Assembly: GCA_039654915.1 (NCBI GenBank)
Contig: CM077594.1
Span: 22,257,001 to 22,321,000 of the forward strand
DNA length: 64,000 nt
Reading direction: 5' to 3'
Origin: Aquilaria yunnanensis
Lineage: Eukaryota > Streptophyta > Magnoliopsida > Malvales > Thymelaeaceae
Positions 11,833 to 22,386 of the stretch are shown one piece after another (position 1 is the first letter of the stretch; each line of letters starts with the position of its first letter). Under the pieces are notes generated by a model, which worked only from the letters and a program-made list of their open reading frames with translations, ran no database searches and had not been told where the DNA came from. Made by a program: the position numbers and the translations under genes.

Positions 11833-14800
11833 ATGGTAATGCTTTTTGGGCTCTAGCTCTACTCAATTTTCTCTAGTTTTCTGTTACTTTGCCGATTGAT
11901 TTGAGTTTTTCTGCTTTGTGGGTACTTGAGCGCGCTCTTCCTTTAGTGCTTCTATGGCCCCTAGTGGAGATTTCGATTTCTTCAACGAAATTAAGCTTGG
12001 TTTTTCTTGTTCGTTTTCAAATTTCCTTTTTCAAGTTATGCCGGCTCCATGTGTATTGGACGCCAATCTGAGATAGACCTCATACTAGCTTAAATCGAGA
12101 TTAATCATAGGAGACTGCGTTAAAGTTGTTGTCCTCCGCTACTTTCGCCTGTTAAGCTGATTGATCAGTTGTTTTTGTTGTTCCTGTATTCTTTTTCTTC
12201 GTTTTGGAGTTTGGTTTCGTTCTAAATGTCCCTACTTCCGTAGGCTGACCCTGAATTGGAAGCGATAAGAGAGAGAAGGATGCAGGAGCTGATGGCTCAA
12301 CGTGGCATGGTAAATCAAACCCTTAAATTTATTCTAAGAGATTTGTTCATGCTGATTTCAATTGATTGCACTGACAAGTTGTTTGATCTTCTAGGGAAGT
12401 CAGCAAAGCTCGGAGCAACAAAAAGCTCAGGAAGAGGCCAGGAGGTCAGTTACTACCCAGTTGTTGCATATGTTCAAGCTTGATGTTTTTCCTGCGGAGC
12501 ATTCTTTTGAAATTGCAAGTCTAATCTTTTGGTTCTCCATGTACATTTAGGGAGGCTGATGAGCGACGACAGATGATGCTGAGTCAGATTTTGTCAAGTG
12601 AAGCTCGTGAAAGGCGTAAGTCTGCATCTTCATCAGTTTCCATATGCATTTGGTTGCCATGGTTTGGCTAACTTCTGCAAAGTACAAAGTATGAGTGATG
12701 AAGTTCCACTGTAAAGAAATAGAGCGGTACTGTGTAGTTAGCATGCCGGGGGGGAAGCACTTGTGTTCTCTGGATCCATTTTTTTTGTCTCACTTTTGGA
12801 CTACAGATATCCATGGGGCTGATATCTCAATATTTTGATTAGATTCAAATGAGCAGATGCAGTCAAATTTAATTGGAGCACTTGAGGATAGTATGAACTA
12901 TGCCTCAGGTCCACTGATAGAACAGAATAAGTATGCTCTCATTGCAAAATAGATAGACAGTTTCCTTTTAAATTATTAGTTTTTAAGATTTTTTAGGGGA
13001 AAAAAAGATAATGCATATGCACTGTATTGGCTGCACAAGCTTTCTGAAGAGCAGGACTTTATCCTCTTTGTATTCTTATATGAGCTCTAGGTTGTTTGAA
13101 AAATAATAGCCCTAAAATGGATAAGTTTTTTGGGGCTTGCAAGTCTTTCCTACTCTTTCTTGAAGAAATGATATCAATTTTAGGTAAGGGCAACCCTTCT
13201 GTGGCATGCCTGCTGCGCCTTCTCATCACTCTCATTTTGTGCTTTGACCATATCGAGTGTAACTCTGAAGAACATGAGAAATGTGCATTGATTTTCCCTT
13301 GTGAATTTTCCCAATGATCTTCATTTCAAAGTTCAACTTCTTGCTTATAGAACTGGAAAAACGCTAGTATTTTTAGGTGTGCATCCCTTTTTGCTATATG
13401 TTATGATGAGGCATCCAAGTACATTGTCCAGAAAGAATTGCAGGAGAACAATAAACTTCAGGGTGACTATTTTAGATTAGTTTCAGTCACACTATGGCTG
13501 ATGTTAAAAAAAAAAATACACACTACTATATCATATTGAGAAGTGAAACTCATATCAATGGGAGGGGTTTGTTGTTGCTGATAGAGCATGGCCATTGGGA
13601 GGCATGACATGTTGCTATGATCCTGCCTGAGATTCTTACAGGCCTCTAGAATGGACTGATCATATTGATGATATTAAACTCATAATAGGAAGGCAGTAGG
13701 CAGCTGGATAGATTAATATATTAGGCTTACGGAACTATACAGTTAAAGAACTCAATTGAATTTGCTGCATGCCTGTGGTAACGTACTCCACTGCTTCACT
13801 TGCAGCACCTCAACCTTACAGGTCTGTTCTGTACAATTTGAAATCTGTTGTGAAGTTAGATATAGTTGTTTGCCATAACACTTGGGAAAACTGTGGGAGA
13901 ACGCAATTTACTTGTTAGGCATAATCATATTTTAACCTCTACACCAAGCTAGGGTAGCTAAATACTACTCTTTTTGTTCCAAGTTCTTTGCATCTTTAAC
14001 TATTCGTAACAATTAATCTCTAATTTTTTATCTCGAATTAGTAAATGCGAAAATTTTTTATATAAATGATAAAAGAAGACTTATAGTTATATGTAGATAT
14101 AATTTTTTCAAAATTTTCTAGCAAATAATAATATGAATAAATTCAAGTCAAACTTGAGTAAAAAATATAAAATGGATCAAAGATAATGGGATGGAGGCAG
14201 TGCCATTGTTGGTGTGGTAAGTGCTTTTTGAAACTATGGAAAAAAAAAAAGGATTCTGAAGTGTATTTTCTACCAATCTCTGATAGGTAAGGGTACTTAA
14301 TTTTTTTTCCCTGCCCCCCACGTGAAAATAAGCTGCAAAGACTTTAACAGTGAGTAATTGTGCCAAGATGGCGGAGTCTGGACAATATAAAGTTGCAAAA
14401 GAAGGAAGTGAAAAGATGAATGAACAGATGGGCACATTGCAATCATTTGCATAAAACTATCTGAATATCAGCAAAAGAATTAGTAAAGTTTAATCCTTTT
14501 CTGATGTTTGTATAATTCTTTCTTATATTCATTCTGAAAAATTCACCATGCTGCACTATCTCCAGTTGCTCGAATTGCTCTGGTGAAACCAGAGAAGGCT
14601 AGAGGTGTTGAGGATGTTATACTAAGAGCTGCACAGACAGGTCAGATAGCTGAGAAGGTATGGTGGAATCTTCAATTTCTCTGATCACGAATTGTTGGTC
14701 ACTCGTGTATTTGCTCAACTAAAAAATCTGGTTTCTGATGATGACAAGCTTTGAGTCTGTTGGTCTCAAATGGCAGGTTTCCGAAGAGAGGCTCATATCT

Positions 14801-15240
14801 CTGCTGGAACAGATCAATACCCAAACTACAAAGCAAACCAAAGTTACAGTAAGTCCTACTACTTTCCCGTTTCTAGAATCCATCCAATTGTGTCAACAGA
14901 ACGAGTTACTCCCTCCTTCCCATTTTGGTTGATGATTTTGGGTTTGACATAGAGATTAAGAAAGAAGAAAAAGTTTGTGTTTGTTTTCACTTTTGTTCAC
15001 TTTTTTTAAATATAAATCAGAAAAATGGAAAAAGTGAGTATTGTAATGATAGTTTGAGAGGTACTATGGGAAGACAAATTTCTAAATACGGAAATGTCAG
15101 ATTGGACGACTCAAAGTAGTATATGTTGTAAATAATTTGAGACGGAAGGAGTAGTATTTTAGATGGCCATTTACCTTTTGTTTCTGGGTGATGTTTTGCA
15201 GATTCAGAGGCGCCGAAGTGTTCTTGAGGATGATGACTAG
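11833..15240 (+). CDS. PDCD5: PDCD5 family protein (programmed cell death protein 5 homologue), 7 coding exons, 128 aa
   Basis: Coding exons are 11833-11835 (ATG only), 12244-12309, 12395-12444, 12551-12615, 14566-14657, 14777-14848 and 15202-15240. They join in frame to 387 nt. All introns are GT-AG (lengths 408, 85, 106, 1950, 119 and 353). The product starts MADPELEAIRERRMQELMAQ, has the helical core motifs EADERRQMMLSQILSSEARE and ARIALVKPEKARGVEDVILR, then LLEQINTQTTKQTKVTIQRR and an acidic DDD end. Length and order match the eukaryotic PDCD5/TFAR19 family (about 125-130 aa). These are small helical-bundle nuclear and cytosolic proteins with a basic DNA-binding C-terminal part. In animals they interact with TIP60 and the CCT chaperonin, and plant homologues are implicated in cell death and development. 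No lesion is visible and the gene looks intact. The start codon is alone in exon 1, so simple ORF scans miss it. Confidence 0.97.
13968..14196 (+). mobile_element. Stowaway-like MITE, family S1, in PDCD5 intron 4
   Basis: A TA dinucleotide (13966-13967) precedes CTCTTTTTGTTCCAAG, and the segment ends ATAATGGGATGGAG. The two ends are related in inverted orientation (ctcc.tccc / gggatggag). The interior is AT-rich and non-coding. It shares 'actattcgtaacaattaat' and 'ttcaagtcaaacttgag' with the copies at 15807-16038 (opposite strand) and 60378-60613. TA duplication and short inverted ends are typical of Tc1/mariner-derived Stowaway MITEs. The right-hand TA has decayed. Confidence 0.7.
14909..15151 (+). 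mobile_element. Stowaway-like MITE in PDCD5 intron 6, TA duplicated
   Basis: The element begins CTCCCTCCTTCC after TA (14907-14908) and ends GACGGAAGGAG before TA (15152-15153). The ends form an inverted repeat of about 11 bp. It is 243 bp long and makes up about two thirds of the 353-bp intron. Splice sites of the intron (gtaagt at 14849 and ttttgcag at 15194-15201) lie outside it and appear intact. The frames at 14738-15119 fall on exon 6 plus this MITE and are not separate genes. Confidence 0.85.
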
Positions 15241-15806
15241 GTCAGCATTGAAACTTGTTATATGCAATTAATTGTGTGATTCTGTATTTTATTTGTACTG
15301 GATGTGGGTCGTGATGCACCAAAGTGTTTCGGGTCGGGTCAGCTTGTTCCCATGCTTATTCTTGATTATCTTATCTGGATGGATCTCGAGCCACTTCTGT
15401 GGACTTCTGGTGTTTCTTATTTTGGAAGTGGCGTCAGTAAACTAGTTGCTTTGTCCTAAGTTCATTTTGACCTTTGGGATATCCTACAATTGCAAGACTT
15501 GTTTAAAAAAATATAATAATTGATTGGGTGACAATTTTTCATAATCTGATTAAATTTTTATGAATCTTTTACTTGCTCAATCTGAAAAAAAAAAAAACAG
15601 TTAACAAAAATTTAATTGTAATATAAAAAGTGTTATTTAATGCATTATTTTATTTATACAATATTAACTTTTAAATGACGTTGGTCCAGTGTATACTATA
15701 AGCATAAAAATATTGGGTTATCCGACTTTGTGGAAAACTCGTAGGGACATAGTGTTTATTTGTTTTTGTTCAAGAATTTTTTATACTCAAAATACAATAC
15801 AAGATA
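15241..15806. other. PDCD5 3' UTR and flank
   Basis: Non-coding DNA follows the PDCD5 stop. The first 250 bp have mixed composition and probably hold the 3' UTR; no canonical AATAAA is seen close to the stop. From about 15500 the DNA turns AT-rich up to the next MITE. Confidence 0.5.
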
Positions 15807-16038
15807 CTCCGTCCCGATTTCTTTGATCCATTTGACTTTTTAGGCTAGTTTGACTTGAATTTTTTTATATTATTGATTGTTAGAAAAAAATTAAAAAAAT
15901 ATATATTTAGAAACTATAGGTTTTGATTTATCATTCACACATAAAATTTTTTCATTTATATGCTAAAATGTCTAAAATAAAAAATCATAGATTAATTGAT
16001 AAAACGTGAATGATGTAAAGAATTTGGGATCGAGGGAG
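15807..16038 (-). mobile_element. Stowaway-like MITE, family S1, TA duplicated
   Basis: The ends are CTCCGTCCCGATTTC after TA (15805-15806) and GGGATCGAGGGAG before TA (16039-16040), an inverted repeat. The interior shares ctttgatccatttga and gtttgacttgaatt with the reverse complement of the intron-4 MITE (13968-14196). It is therefore the same family in the opposite orientation. Length is 232 bp. Confidence 0.85.
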
Positions 16039-16500
16039 TACAAGTTAAGATGCACGAGAGTAGGAGTGCAGGAGTGCGAACAGCCTATTTCAAGAATTAG
16101 ACAGGGTTATCTTTAAATGCATGAAGACTTGAATTCTGACCCTTACATTAAAAAAGTGCCATAGATTAAAATAATGTGAATAAAATATTTTTATTTTTTG
16201 AAATTGAAATAACGTGAAGCAAGGAATTAAAAAATATATATATTTTTTGTACTCAGGTTCTTCTATTTACTAAAGTTGTGGGTTTGAAGGATGAGAAGTG
16301 TTAGGGGCAGCTGCTTTGACAATTGCTCTAACAGTCTCCTCTTAATTTTTTGACATGTGGCACTAATTTTAACACACAAAACTTTAACCGGGTAAAGCAG
16401 ATATCAGTCCTATCTAATATAATATTAATAATAAATTAATTCTATTTGAAGAATGCTAAAGAAGTGCTTTGTCTGGGAGTTTTTGTACCGTTCTCGTTCT

Positions 16501-17132
16501 TCACAACAAGAGGAGTGCTGCTCGGTCTTCACTATTTTTTTTTGCTAGGTTTTCTCCATACGTCCAGTGGAGAGCCAAGGCTTTGGCGCAACCACTCGAG
16601 CAATAAATGGTCCAGTTGAATGTAATGGGCGACGACCGGACTTGGTTCAGGCTCACGCTAACTACTACACCCAATATTGCCAGCAACTTGGCGTTGCTCC
16701 TGGTGGCAATTTGCTTTGTTAGACGACTCGTCTTTAATTTAGGCTTCCAACTTCTCCATTGGTATTGTGGTGTATTGTTACTCAGTAACATATGCATGTA
16801 ACTGAGAGAAATAAAGATTGGCATCAAGACCATATTTGGTAATAAATAAATTTGAGAAATTTTAAAGTGCATAAACAAGCTTTGTTGATGAATAAGTCTT
16901 AATGCGCCCATGCCAGATGCTTTGGAATGAAAATAAATCATTCCGGCATTAATAGTCCACAAGAAATATTCATCAATGGTTCATTTTGGAATGATATTTT
17001 GGAGTTAAAAGAGAGTGGCATCAATGGCCAAGTTAGTGAAATAACAATGTTGGGACTCAAGTGAAATGTGGATAAAAGATGGAATGATATTTTGGAGTTA
17101 TGCCAATTTGGAGTTAAAACTAGAAGTAGCAT
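16501..17132 (-). other. Overlapping minus-strand frames (153 and 64 codons), unassigned
   Basis: A 153-codon frame (16962 to 16501) and an upstream 64-codon frame (17132 to 16938) are open on the minus strand. I recognise no domain, the composition is not clearly protein-like, and no promoter or splice context is convincing. Within 16980-17105 the word 'tggaatgatattttggagtta' occurs twice, 94 bp apart, which suggests duplicated non-coding DNA. A plus-strand transposon remnant is an alternative. I would not count this as a gene without homology support. Confidence 0.15.
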
Positions 17133-17968
17133 TCGGGAAACAGAGCAACACGATGTGAGCTACAGGAGGGAGGCTGACCCTGAGTGAAGCTTCGGTCTAG
17201 CCAGTATCTCACCAACGGCAGCCAAGCCAGTGGCCGAAGGTGCACCGGAGATGCTATGGGCTGTTAATTTGGAGGAGTGCATGCAAGAAACAGAATCAAA
17301 ACCAAAGCAAAACCAGCACTATGATTGCAGGACTATAACTCAGAACATGGGTGCAGGTCCAAGTATTAAATAGGAGATTCAAAAGCTTGATGGAAATGAA
17401 AGTATTTTACCGTGGTTCCCTCACCTCTACGAGCTAGTTGAAAAATGAGCTTCCATTTAACAGGCGAAAGACGCAACAAGGTGCAAAGCTTCGACGGACC
17501 AGCCATGGGCTAAGATGGAGGGTCAACAAGTGGGGGAAGATAGAAGGCAATCGCGAGATGCAAAAGCTCAAAGCTGGTGGGGCAGTAGGTGCAGCGACGT
17601 GGAGCACCTAGCACTACTCTTTAAGGATTAAGGAAAGAGAATGGTGTCTCGAACTTGGGCCAGTAGTATGGAAGAGCAACTCACTTGCTAAGTCAGCTAA
17701 GATATGGAGACTAAAATGGGACAGATTAATGCTTTCAAAATGTTTGAGTTCTTATTTGTTTTTCTGGTAGTATGCAGGTGTATCTTTATAAATCTAAGTA
17801 GTGTAAAATATTCTATAATATAGAGAAGCAGAAATATTTACTTTTTTAGGATTTAAAAGACACCCAAATTAGCTTTGAATGACATTATATATAGAAGTTA
17901 AGGAAGTTGGAGTCCAACTACTAACCTTCTCTTTCTAAGCTTTTTGTAATTTTTTTAATGTGAATTTA
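17133..17968. other. Intergenic DNA, no feature recognised
   Basis: The stretch 17150-17660 is richer in GC than its surroundings (words such as gctgaccctgagtgaagc, cagccaagccagtgg), suggesting a remnant of a retrotransposon leader or gene fragment. No frame of useful length or familiar motif supports a call. AT-rich DNA follows. Confidence 0.3.
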
Positions 17969-18081
17969 TTTGGGAAAAATACATGAATTGCTCCTCCAGT
18001 TTTAGAGAATATGTTATATCTCTAAAGTTTTCTAAATATATTGTTACATCTCTACTAACCATGTTAGATGTAAAAATTATG

Positions 18082-18286
18082 CTCCCTTTATCTTTTAAAA
18101 CCTGCAATCTTTGATAATGTACAAATTAAGACACCTTTACTTTTCACTTCATTCTTTTAATATAAATTTATTACCTTATTTATTTTTATATAGATATTTA
18201 TGTACTTAAAAAATATGACTAGCACATGGCCTTTTCAATGTGCTCTACGTGCCTTTACTCTTTGACCTTGACCTTTTCAACTTTTC

Positions 18287-18327
<41 letters not shown>

Positions 18328-18411
18328 TGCTTTGTTTAAAAAGAAAAAAAGAGGATAACTATTTCTAAACTGCCAGAATATGAATAGCCAAATATTATAA
18401 GATGGAGGGAG
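18082..18411 (+). mobile_element. Stowaway-like MITE, family S2, plus orientation
   Basis: It begins CTCCCTTTATC and ends GATGGAGGGAG before TA. The interior is AT-rich with a (TA)n run at 18292-18322 that probably expanded after insertion. Its reverse complement matches 18546-18873 over nearly the full length, for example gaggataactatttctaaa against aaaatggttatcctc. The longest shared words are about 12-15 bp, indicating an old pair. Confidence 0.75.
18292..18322. repeat. (TA)n microsatellite
   Basis: Fifteen or so uninterrupted TA units lie inside the first S2 MITE. The inverted partner MITE lacks this run, so it arose or expanded after the copies separated. Confidence 0.95.
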
Positions 18412-18545
18412 TAATAGTCTTTAATAAGATCATCATATTCAGTCAATGTATTTGGTAAATCATTATATTCTGTATTTTGTATTTGGCTGAATGATTGTTC
18501 TGGTAGGCCTTGCTTTTCGTTTTATATTACAGAAATGAGTTAATA

Positions 18546-18873
18546 CTTTATCTATAGCATAATATTTGGCTCTATTCATTTTTTAGCAATTTAAAAATGG
18601 TTATCCTCTTTTTATCTTTCTAAGTATAGTAACTTTCTTTATTATTTTATCTATATAAGAGTAATTTAAAGAAAGTGGTTGAGAAGGCCAAAAAGTAAAG
18701 GTACGTATGGCATATTGAAAACACACATACTAGTCATTTTTTTTAGAAAAGTACATGTACATCTGTATAACTATCAATAAAATAATAGTCTTATATTAAA
18801 AAAAAAGTAAAAAGTTGAAGGGTTTTAATTTACCTGCATTATTAAAGATGACAAATTTTAAGAGATGAGGGAG
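18546..18873 (-). mobile_element. Stowaway-like MITE, family S2, inverted copy
   Basis: The right end is GATGAGGGAG followed by TA (18874-18875). The left end (CTTTATCTATAGC after TA) corresponds to the decayed other terminus. It is the reverse complement of 18082-18411, with shared blocks around aatatttggct, ttatcctcttttt, ggccaaaaagtaaagg and gtaaaaagttgaagg. The pair is separated by 134 bp and could fold into a long imperfect hairpin if transcribed. Confidence 0.75.
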
Positions 18874-19327
18874 TATATTTTCTAAATCTTGAAAACATCA
18901 TATTTAGTTATGTGTTTTGTTTAGCTACGCATTTGTCACAACCAAGGATATTTTTAATTTTGTTTGACTTTTTAATGACTACTTAACAAGCTTTTGACGT
19001 TCAAAATTAACGAAATTGGTGTACCTAATCCCGATAAAAATTAAATTAAATTTACTGAAACGAGGTCTTGAGAACCTTAGAGGATATAATATATGTCAGA
19101 CTTTGGGAACCTGAGAGAATGTTGCATATTTCTCAAAAACTGAGGAGGCAATTGTACGTTTGATCAAACTTGGGATTTTTGATAATTTTTTCCAAGTTAT
19201 TTTATGCTTCCACATGTTAAATGCAGCCTATATGTTAGAGACGATATTTATAATTGTGGTTCATATTTTTTTTTTCCACGGTAGGATACAGTCCCATTAA
19301 CATATCATATGATCTCAGATGTATCAG

Positions 19328-19328
<1 letters not shown>

Positions 19329-19362
<34 letters not shown>
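19329..19362. repeat. (TA)n microsatellite
   Basis: About 17 uninterrupted TA units in AT-rich intergenic DNA. The short frame that reads 'YIYIYIYI' across it is not a gene. Confidence 0.95.
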
Positions 19363-19367
<5 letters not shown>

Positions 19368-19582
19368 TGTGTGTATGTAAAAAATTGTATTTTAAATAGA
19401 CATGAAAAATATTTGAAAAATTTATGCTATAGCTGCTGAGGTATCTGAAAAGAAGACTATAAAAGAATTTTATAGGGCACATAATTATCAATACAGCGGC
19501 TTAATCAATGAATGAAACAAATCTCTATCATTTTGTTTTCAATTTGCATACAAATATGTTACCCCAGTTCCATAAGTGGATG

Positions 19583-20067
19583 TTTTGGAAAAAATTCTCC
19601 AATCACTTATCATGTGCAATAAAATGACAAATACGGTCAAACAAACACATACGAATTTAATGTAGTTTAGCTCTTAACTAGTTTACATCCACGGATGAGA
19701 GAAATCCACTCAAACAAAATATAGAAATTACAATAGAGGTATACCCTTAGTACTCATGCTGGTCTATAGATCCCCTACACACCACTGATAACCATAATAT
19801 ATTGTCTTTTCACAACAATTACAATATATGAGAATCACAAAAAGCTTCTTGTCGTAGCCCTCCCTGGCCTCCGGACTTTTTCTCCCTCCTGTAACCCTCA
19901 CATCTTGCCTTTTCACCATATTGGCTTTTCTCTCATGCCCAAACCCTAACACAATAAGCCTTTTTATGGGACACACGCAAATCCAAATCATATCAAAATA
20001 GGAAAACTAAATCCTAAACAAAATTAAAATCCTTAATCTTCTTGAATTTGAGTCAACAGACCCAACA
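19583..20067 (-). repeat. 3' LTR of the TRIM-like element
   Basis: 485 bp. The outer terminus has mutated from TG to TT but aligns base for base with the other LTR (TTTTGGAAAAAATTC against TGTTGGGAACAATTC). Many differences from the right LTR are C-to-T or G-to-A, as expected from methylation decay. Confidence 0.85.
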
Positions 20068-20474
20068 ATCACCACCTTGGCTCAAATTCTTCACCATGAA
20101 CAATAACATCACAAACACACGATCACGATCACAAACATGAAAACCACGGATATCGCTAAAACATGAACACAACAATGAACGGAAACGACTACGGACAACA
20201 CATACATGACTACGAATGACAAACACCACCAAGACACAAACAACAATGAACGAAAATGACCATGAACCAAACATCATGAACACCGACATCACAAGCATTA
20301 ACACACACGAACCAAATCTTCAATTATTAAACTTGTATCGAGCCGTCGGTCTCACACTGCAACCACTACCAAATATCCCTAGGACGATTCCCTAGGGCTT
20401 AACCAAACAATCCAAATGCTCCACCATACCAAGTATTGAACTATATGCTCCACCATGCTATGACCAAACCACAA

Positions 20475-20486
20475 GCTCTAATACCA
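20475..20486 (-). other. Primer-binding site, initiator-Met tRNA type
   Basis: On the minus strand this reads TGGTATTAGAGC, directly inside the 5' LTR. It is the reverse-transcription priming site used by most plant copia elements, and it sets the orientation of the element. Confidence 0.8.
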
Positions 20487-20488
20487 AT

Positions 20489-21002
20489 TGTTGGGAACAA
20501 TTCCCCAATCACTCATCACGTGCAGCGGAATGACAAATACGATCAAACAAACACACAAATTTAACGTGGTTTGGTTCTTAACTAGCCTACATCCATGGAT
20601 GAGAGAAATTCACTTGAACAAAATATAGAGATTACAATAGATGTATGCCCTTAATGCTCACGCTGGCCTATAGATCCTCTACATACCACTGATAACCCCA
20701 ATATCTTGCCTCTTCACAACAATTACAAGATTTGAGAATCACAAAAGGCATCTCGTCCTAGCCTTCTCTGACTTCTGGACTTCTCCTCCTTCTTGAAATC
20801 CTCGCATCTTGCCTCTTCACCACATTGGCTTTTTCTCTCATGCCCAAACTCTAACACAACAAGCCTTTTTATAGGCCATACACAAATCCAAACCATATCA
20901 AAATAGGAAAACTAAATCTTAAACAAATAGGAAAACTACAACCAAATCTTAAACAAAATTAAAATCCTTAATCTTCTTGAATTTGAGCCAACAAACCCAG
21001 CA
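20489..21002 (-). repeat. 5' LTR of the TRIM-like element, with an internal 30-bp duplication
   Basis: 514 bp; on the plus strand it starts TGTTGGGAACAATTCC and ends ACAAACCCAGCA. It is longer than its partner because about 30 bp near 20915-20950 (the 'aaataggaaaactacaacc' segment) is duplicated. Confidence 0.85.
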
Positions 21003-21007
21003 GGATG

Positions 21008-21867
21008 ATTAATTTGCCTAATAATCCCCATAAAAATATGTACATAGGCAGAGCCCAAAAAAATAGGAGTTGGGCTGAAATTGGATGGTTGGCATTTTAA
21101 ACCAAATTGGTACAGAAGTATTAGTTATGCACTATATGACAAAGAGAAGTTGCCGGTCTGATGGTTGTTAATTCTTCCTACTTCCATGTGGTTCAAATCC
21201 CCACAATATCATTTATGATTTTATGAAGGAATGCAGGTTGGGAGCCTACCACCTAATACAGTATGGTACACTTTGGTATAAAGAATGAAATGAGATTTGC
21301 TGGTCTGGTATTGCTTGGGATGGCAATACCAAGATGTATCGGTCATACTGATTGGTACGGTACGATATTAAAAACTATGATCATAATAATCTTGGAAAAC
21401 GGTTTGGTTAGTCGTAGCTAGTGTTTTAGCATCCTTGCTTGTCCTTATGTTCTCAATGTTGTTGAACTCTAAGCTATTTTGGAGATCCTTCAATATATCA
21501 CTTTAAATTAATAGAATTCCTTCAATTACAATTTCAACTAATTGTGTGCAAGCTTTTCACTCTATCTATATTCATGTCCACCTGGTGGGGGATCATGGAG
21601 TTGTGATGTTTGTTCAAGAGCTTATTAATAAGTTATCAAAAGTTTCTCTTATTATTGTTTCTCAGAACTCTATAGGTAAGACACAAAGGTTACCGCCCTC
21701 TTTTCCCTTAGTTTCCTTGATTTCAATTATAAGGTAGTAAGGTAAATAGTTTTACCTATCTCATGATTGGACTTTAAATCTTAATTTTTTTAATACTCAG
21801 AATCTTCACAAGTACAAAAGTTGCAAGGGTTAGAAGGACCTATAAGAAAGTTAAGAAGTGAAGTATT
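21008..21867. other. Intergenic DNA, no feature recognised
   Basis: No gene. A word resembling a pol III B box (ggttcaaatcc at about 21191) follows a weak A-box-like stretch, but there is no tail or second copy to support a SINE. The 63-codon frame at 21546-21737 has no motif. Confidence 0.3.
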
Positions 21868-22366
21868 TGTTGTTGTATGTGTGTAGTGTATTTCAAAAGG
21901 CTATATCTCACATGACTTGGACAAATGAGGATTATAGTATTTATAAGTTATCATGTTAAAGTGGCCTAGGTAAGGAGAAAAATAAGTAATGGGTTCGTGT
22001 GCATGAGATGGGCCAAAATAGTTGGAAGAGCCTAATTTGCCCCTCAGTTGTCAACTTGAAGCTCCTTCTCTCCTATAAAATATCTTGCTCCTCTTTACTT
22101 CCAATCTATCCCAAGCTATCAAGCTTTATCTTCCTCCCTAAAAACATTTTTCTCTCCTTACTGGTTTTTGCATTTATACTAATTCATAGAGTATTCCAGT
22201 TGTGAATGCACATAGTCCAAAAGACCTACTGTATTGTGGAGGGTTTTTGTCCCCATGTTCTCTTGTATGTTTCAGAGACTCATGAACCATAATCCTTGAT
22301 AATAGTATTCCATGCCTCAGGTTTTTGCTCTTCTTGTTTGTGATTTTTTCAATGACTTCATCAACA
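21868..22366 (+). repeat. 5' LTR of the copia element
   Basis: 499 bp, beginning TGTTGTTGTATG and ending CTTCATCAACA. TATA-like cctataaaat is at about 22074. Several blocks match the right LTR, for example aaggctatatctcacatg and gcctcaggtttttgctcttc. Confidence 0.75.
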
Positions 22367-22386
22367 ACAATCTCAAGGATTATAAC

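Larger units (their letters stand above)
17969..19200. mobile_element. Non-autonomous terminal-inverted-repeat element hosting two MITEs
   Basis: The left part (about 17969-18055; tgctcctccagttttagag, then tgttatatctctaaag) is mirrored in reverse complement at about 19070-19200 (tctcaaaaactgaggaggca). The arms are imperfect but extend over some 80 bp. The interior contains two Stowaway copies and no coding frame. This layout is common for old Mutator- or hAT-type non-autonomous elements of plants whose ends read like 'ttgcctcctcagtttttgag'. I did not find a clean target-site duplication, so the outer limits are approximate. Confidence 0.5.
19583..21002 (-). mobile_element. Complete small non-autonomous copia-type LTR element (TRIM-like, 1420 bp), TSD GGATG
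   Basis: Two direct LTRs (19583-20067 and 20489-21002) enclose a 421-bp interior. The whole element is flanked by GGATG at 19578-19582 and 21003-21007. On the minus strand the 5' LTR is the right one. It is followed after two bases by TGGTATTAGAGC (20475-20486), one mismatch from the usual initiator-Met tRNA primer site TGGTATCAGAGC. Just before the 3' LTR is CCAAGGTGGTGAT, the classic copia polypurine tract. The interior has no gag or pol and is AC-rich. The LTRs differ at roughly one base in eight, so insertion is old. It could only have moved using proteins from another copia element. Confidence 0.88.

Noticed and set aside
14738..15119. Three overlapping short frames on the plus strand
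   Set aside because: They are PDCD5 exon 6 read through into its intron, plus MITE sequence. The spliced PDCD5 model explains the coding part.
16501..16962. 153-codon open frame on the minus strand, the second longest in the window
   Set aside because: No recognisable domain, no matching neighbour gene and no clear start context. Part of the area contains duplicated non-coding words. It is kept only as an unassigned feature.
19254..19439. 61-codon frame reading YIYIYIYI
   Set aside because: It is produced by translation of a (TA)n microsatellite.
21130..21230. Possible SINE with A- and B-box-like words (ggttcaaatcc at about 21191)
   Set aside because: The A-box match is poor, there is no A-rich or T-rich tail with flanking duplication, and no second copy is seen in the window.
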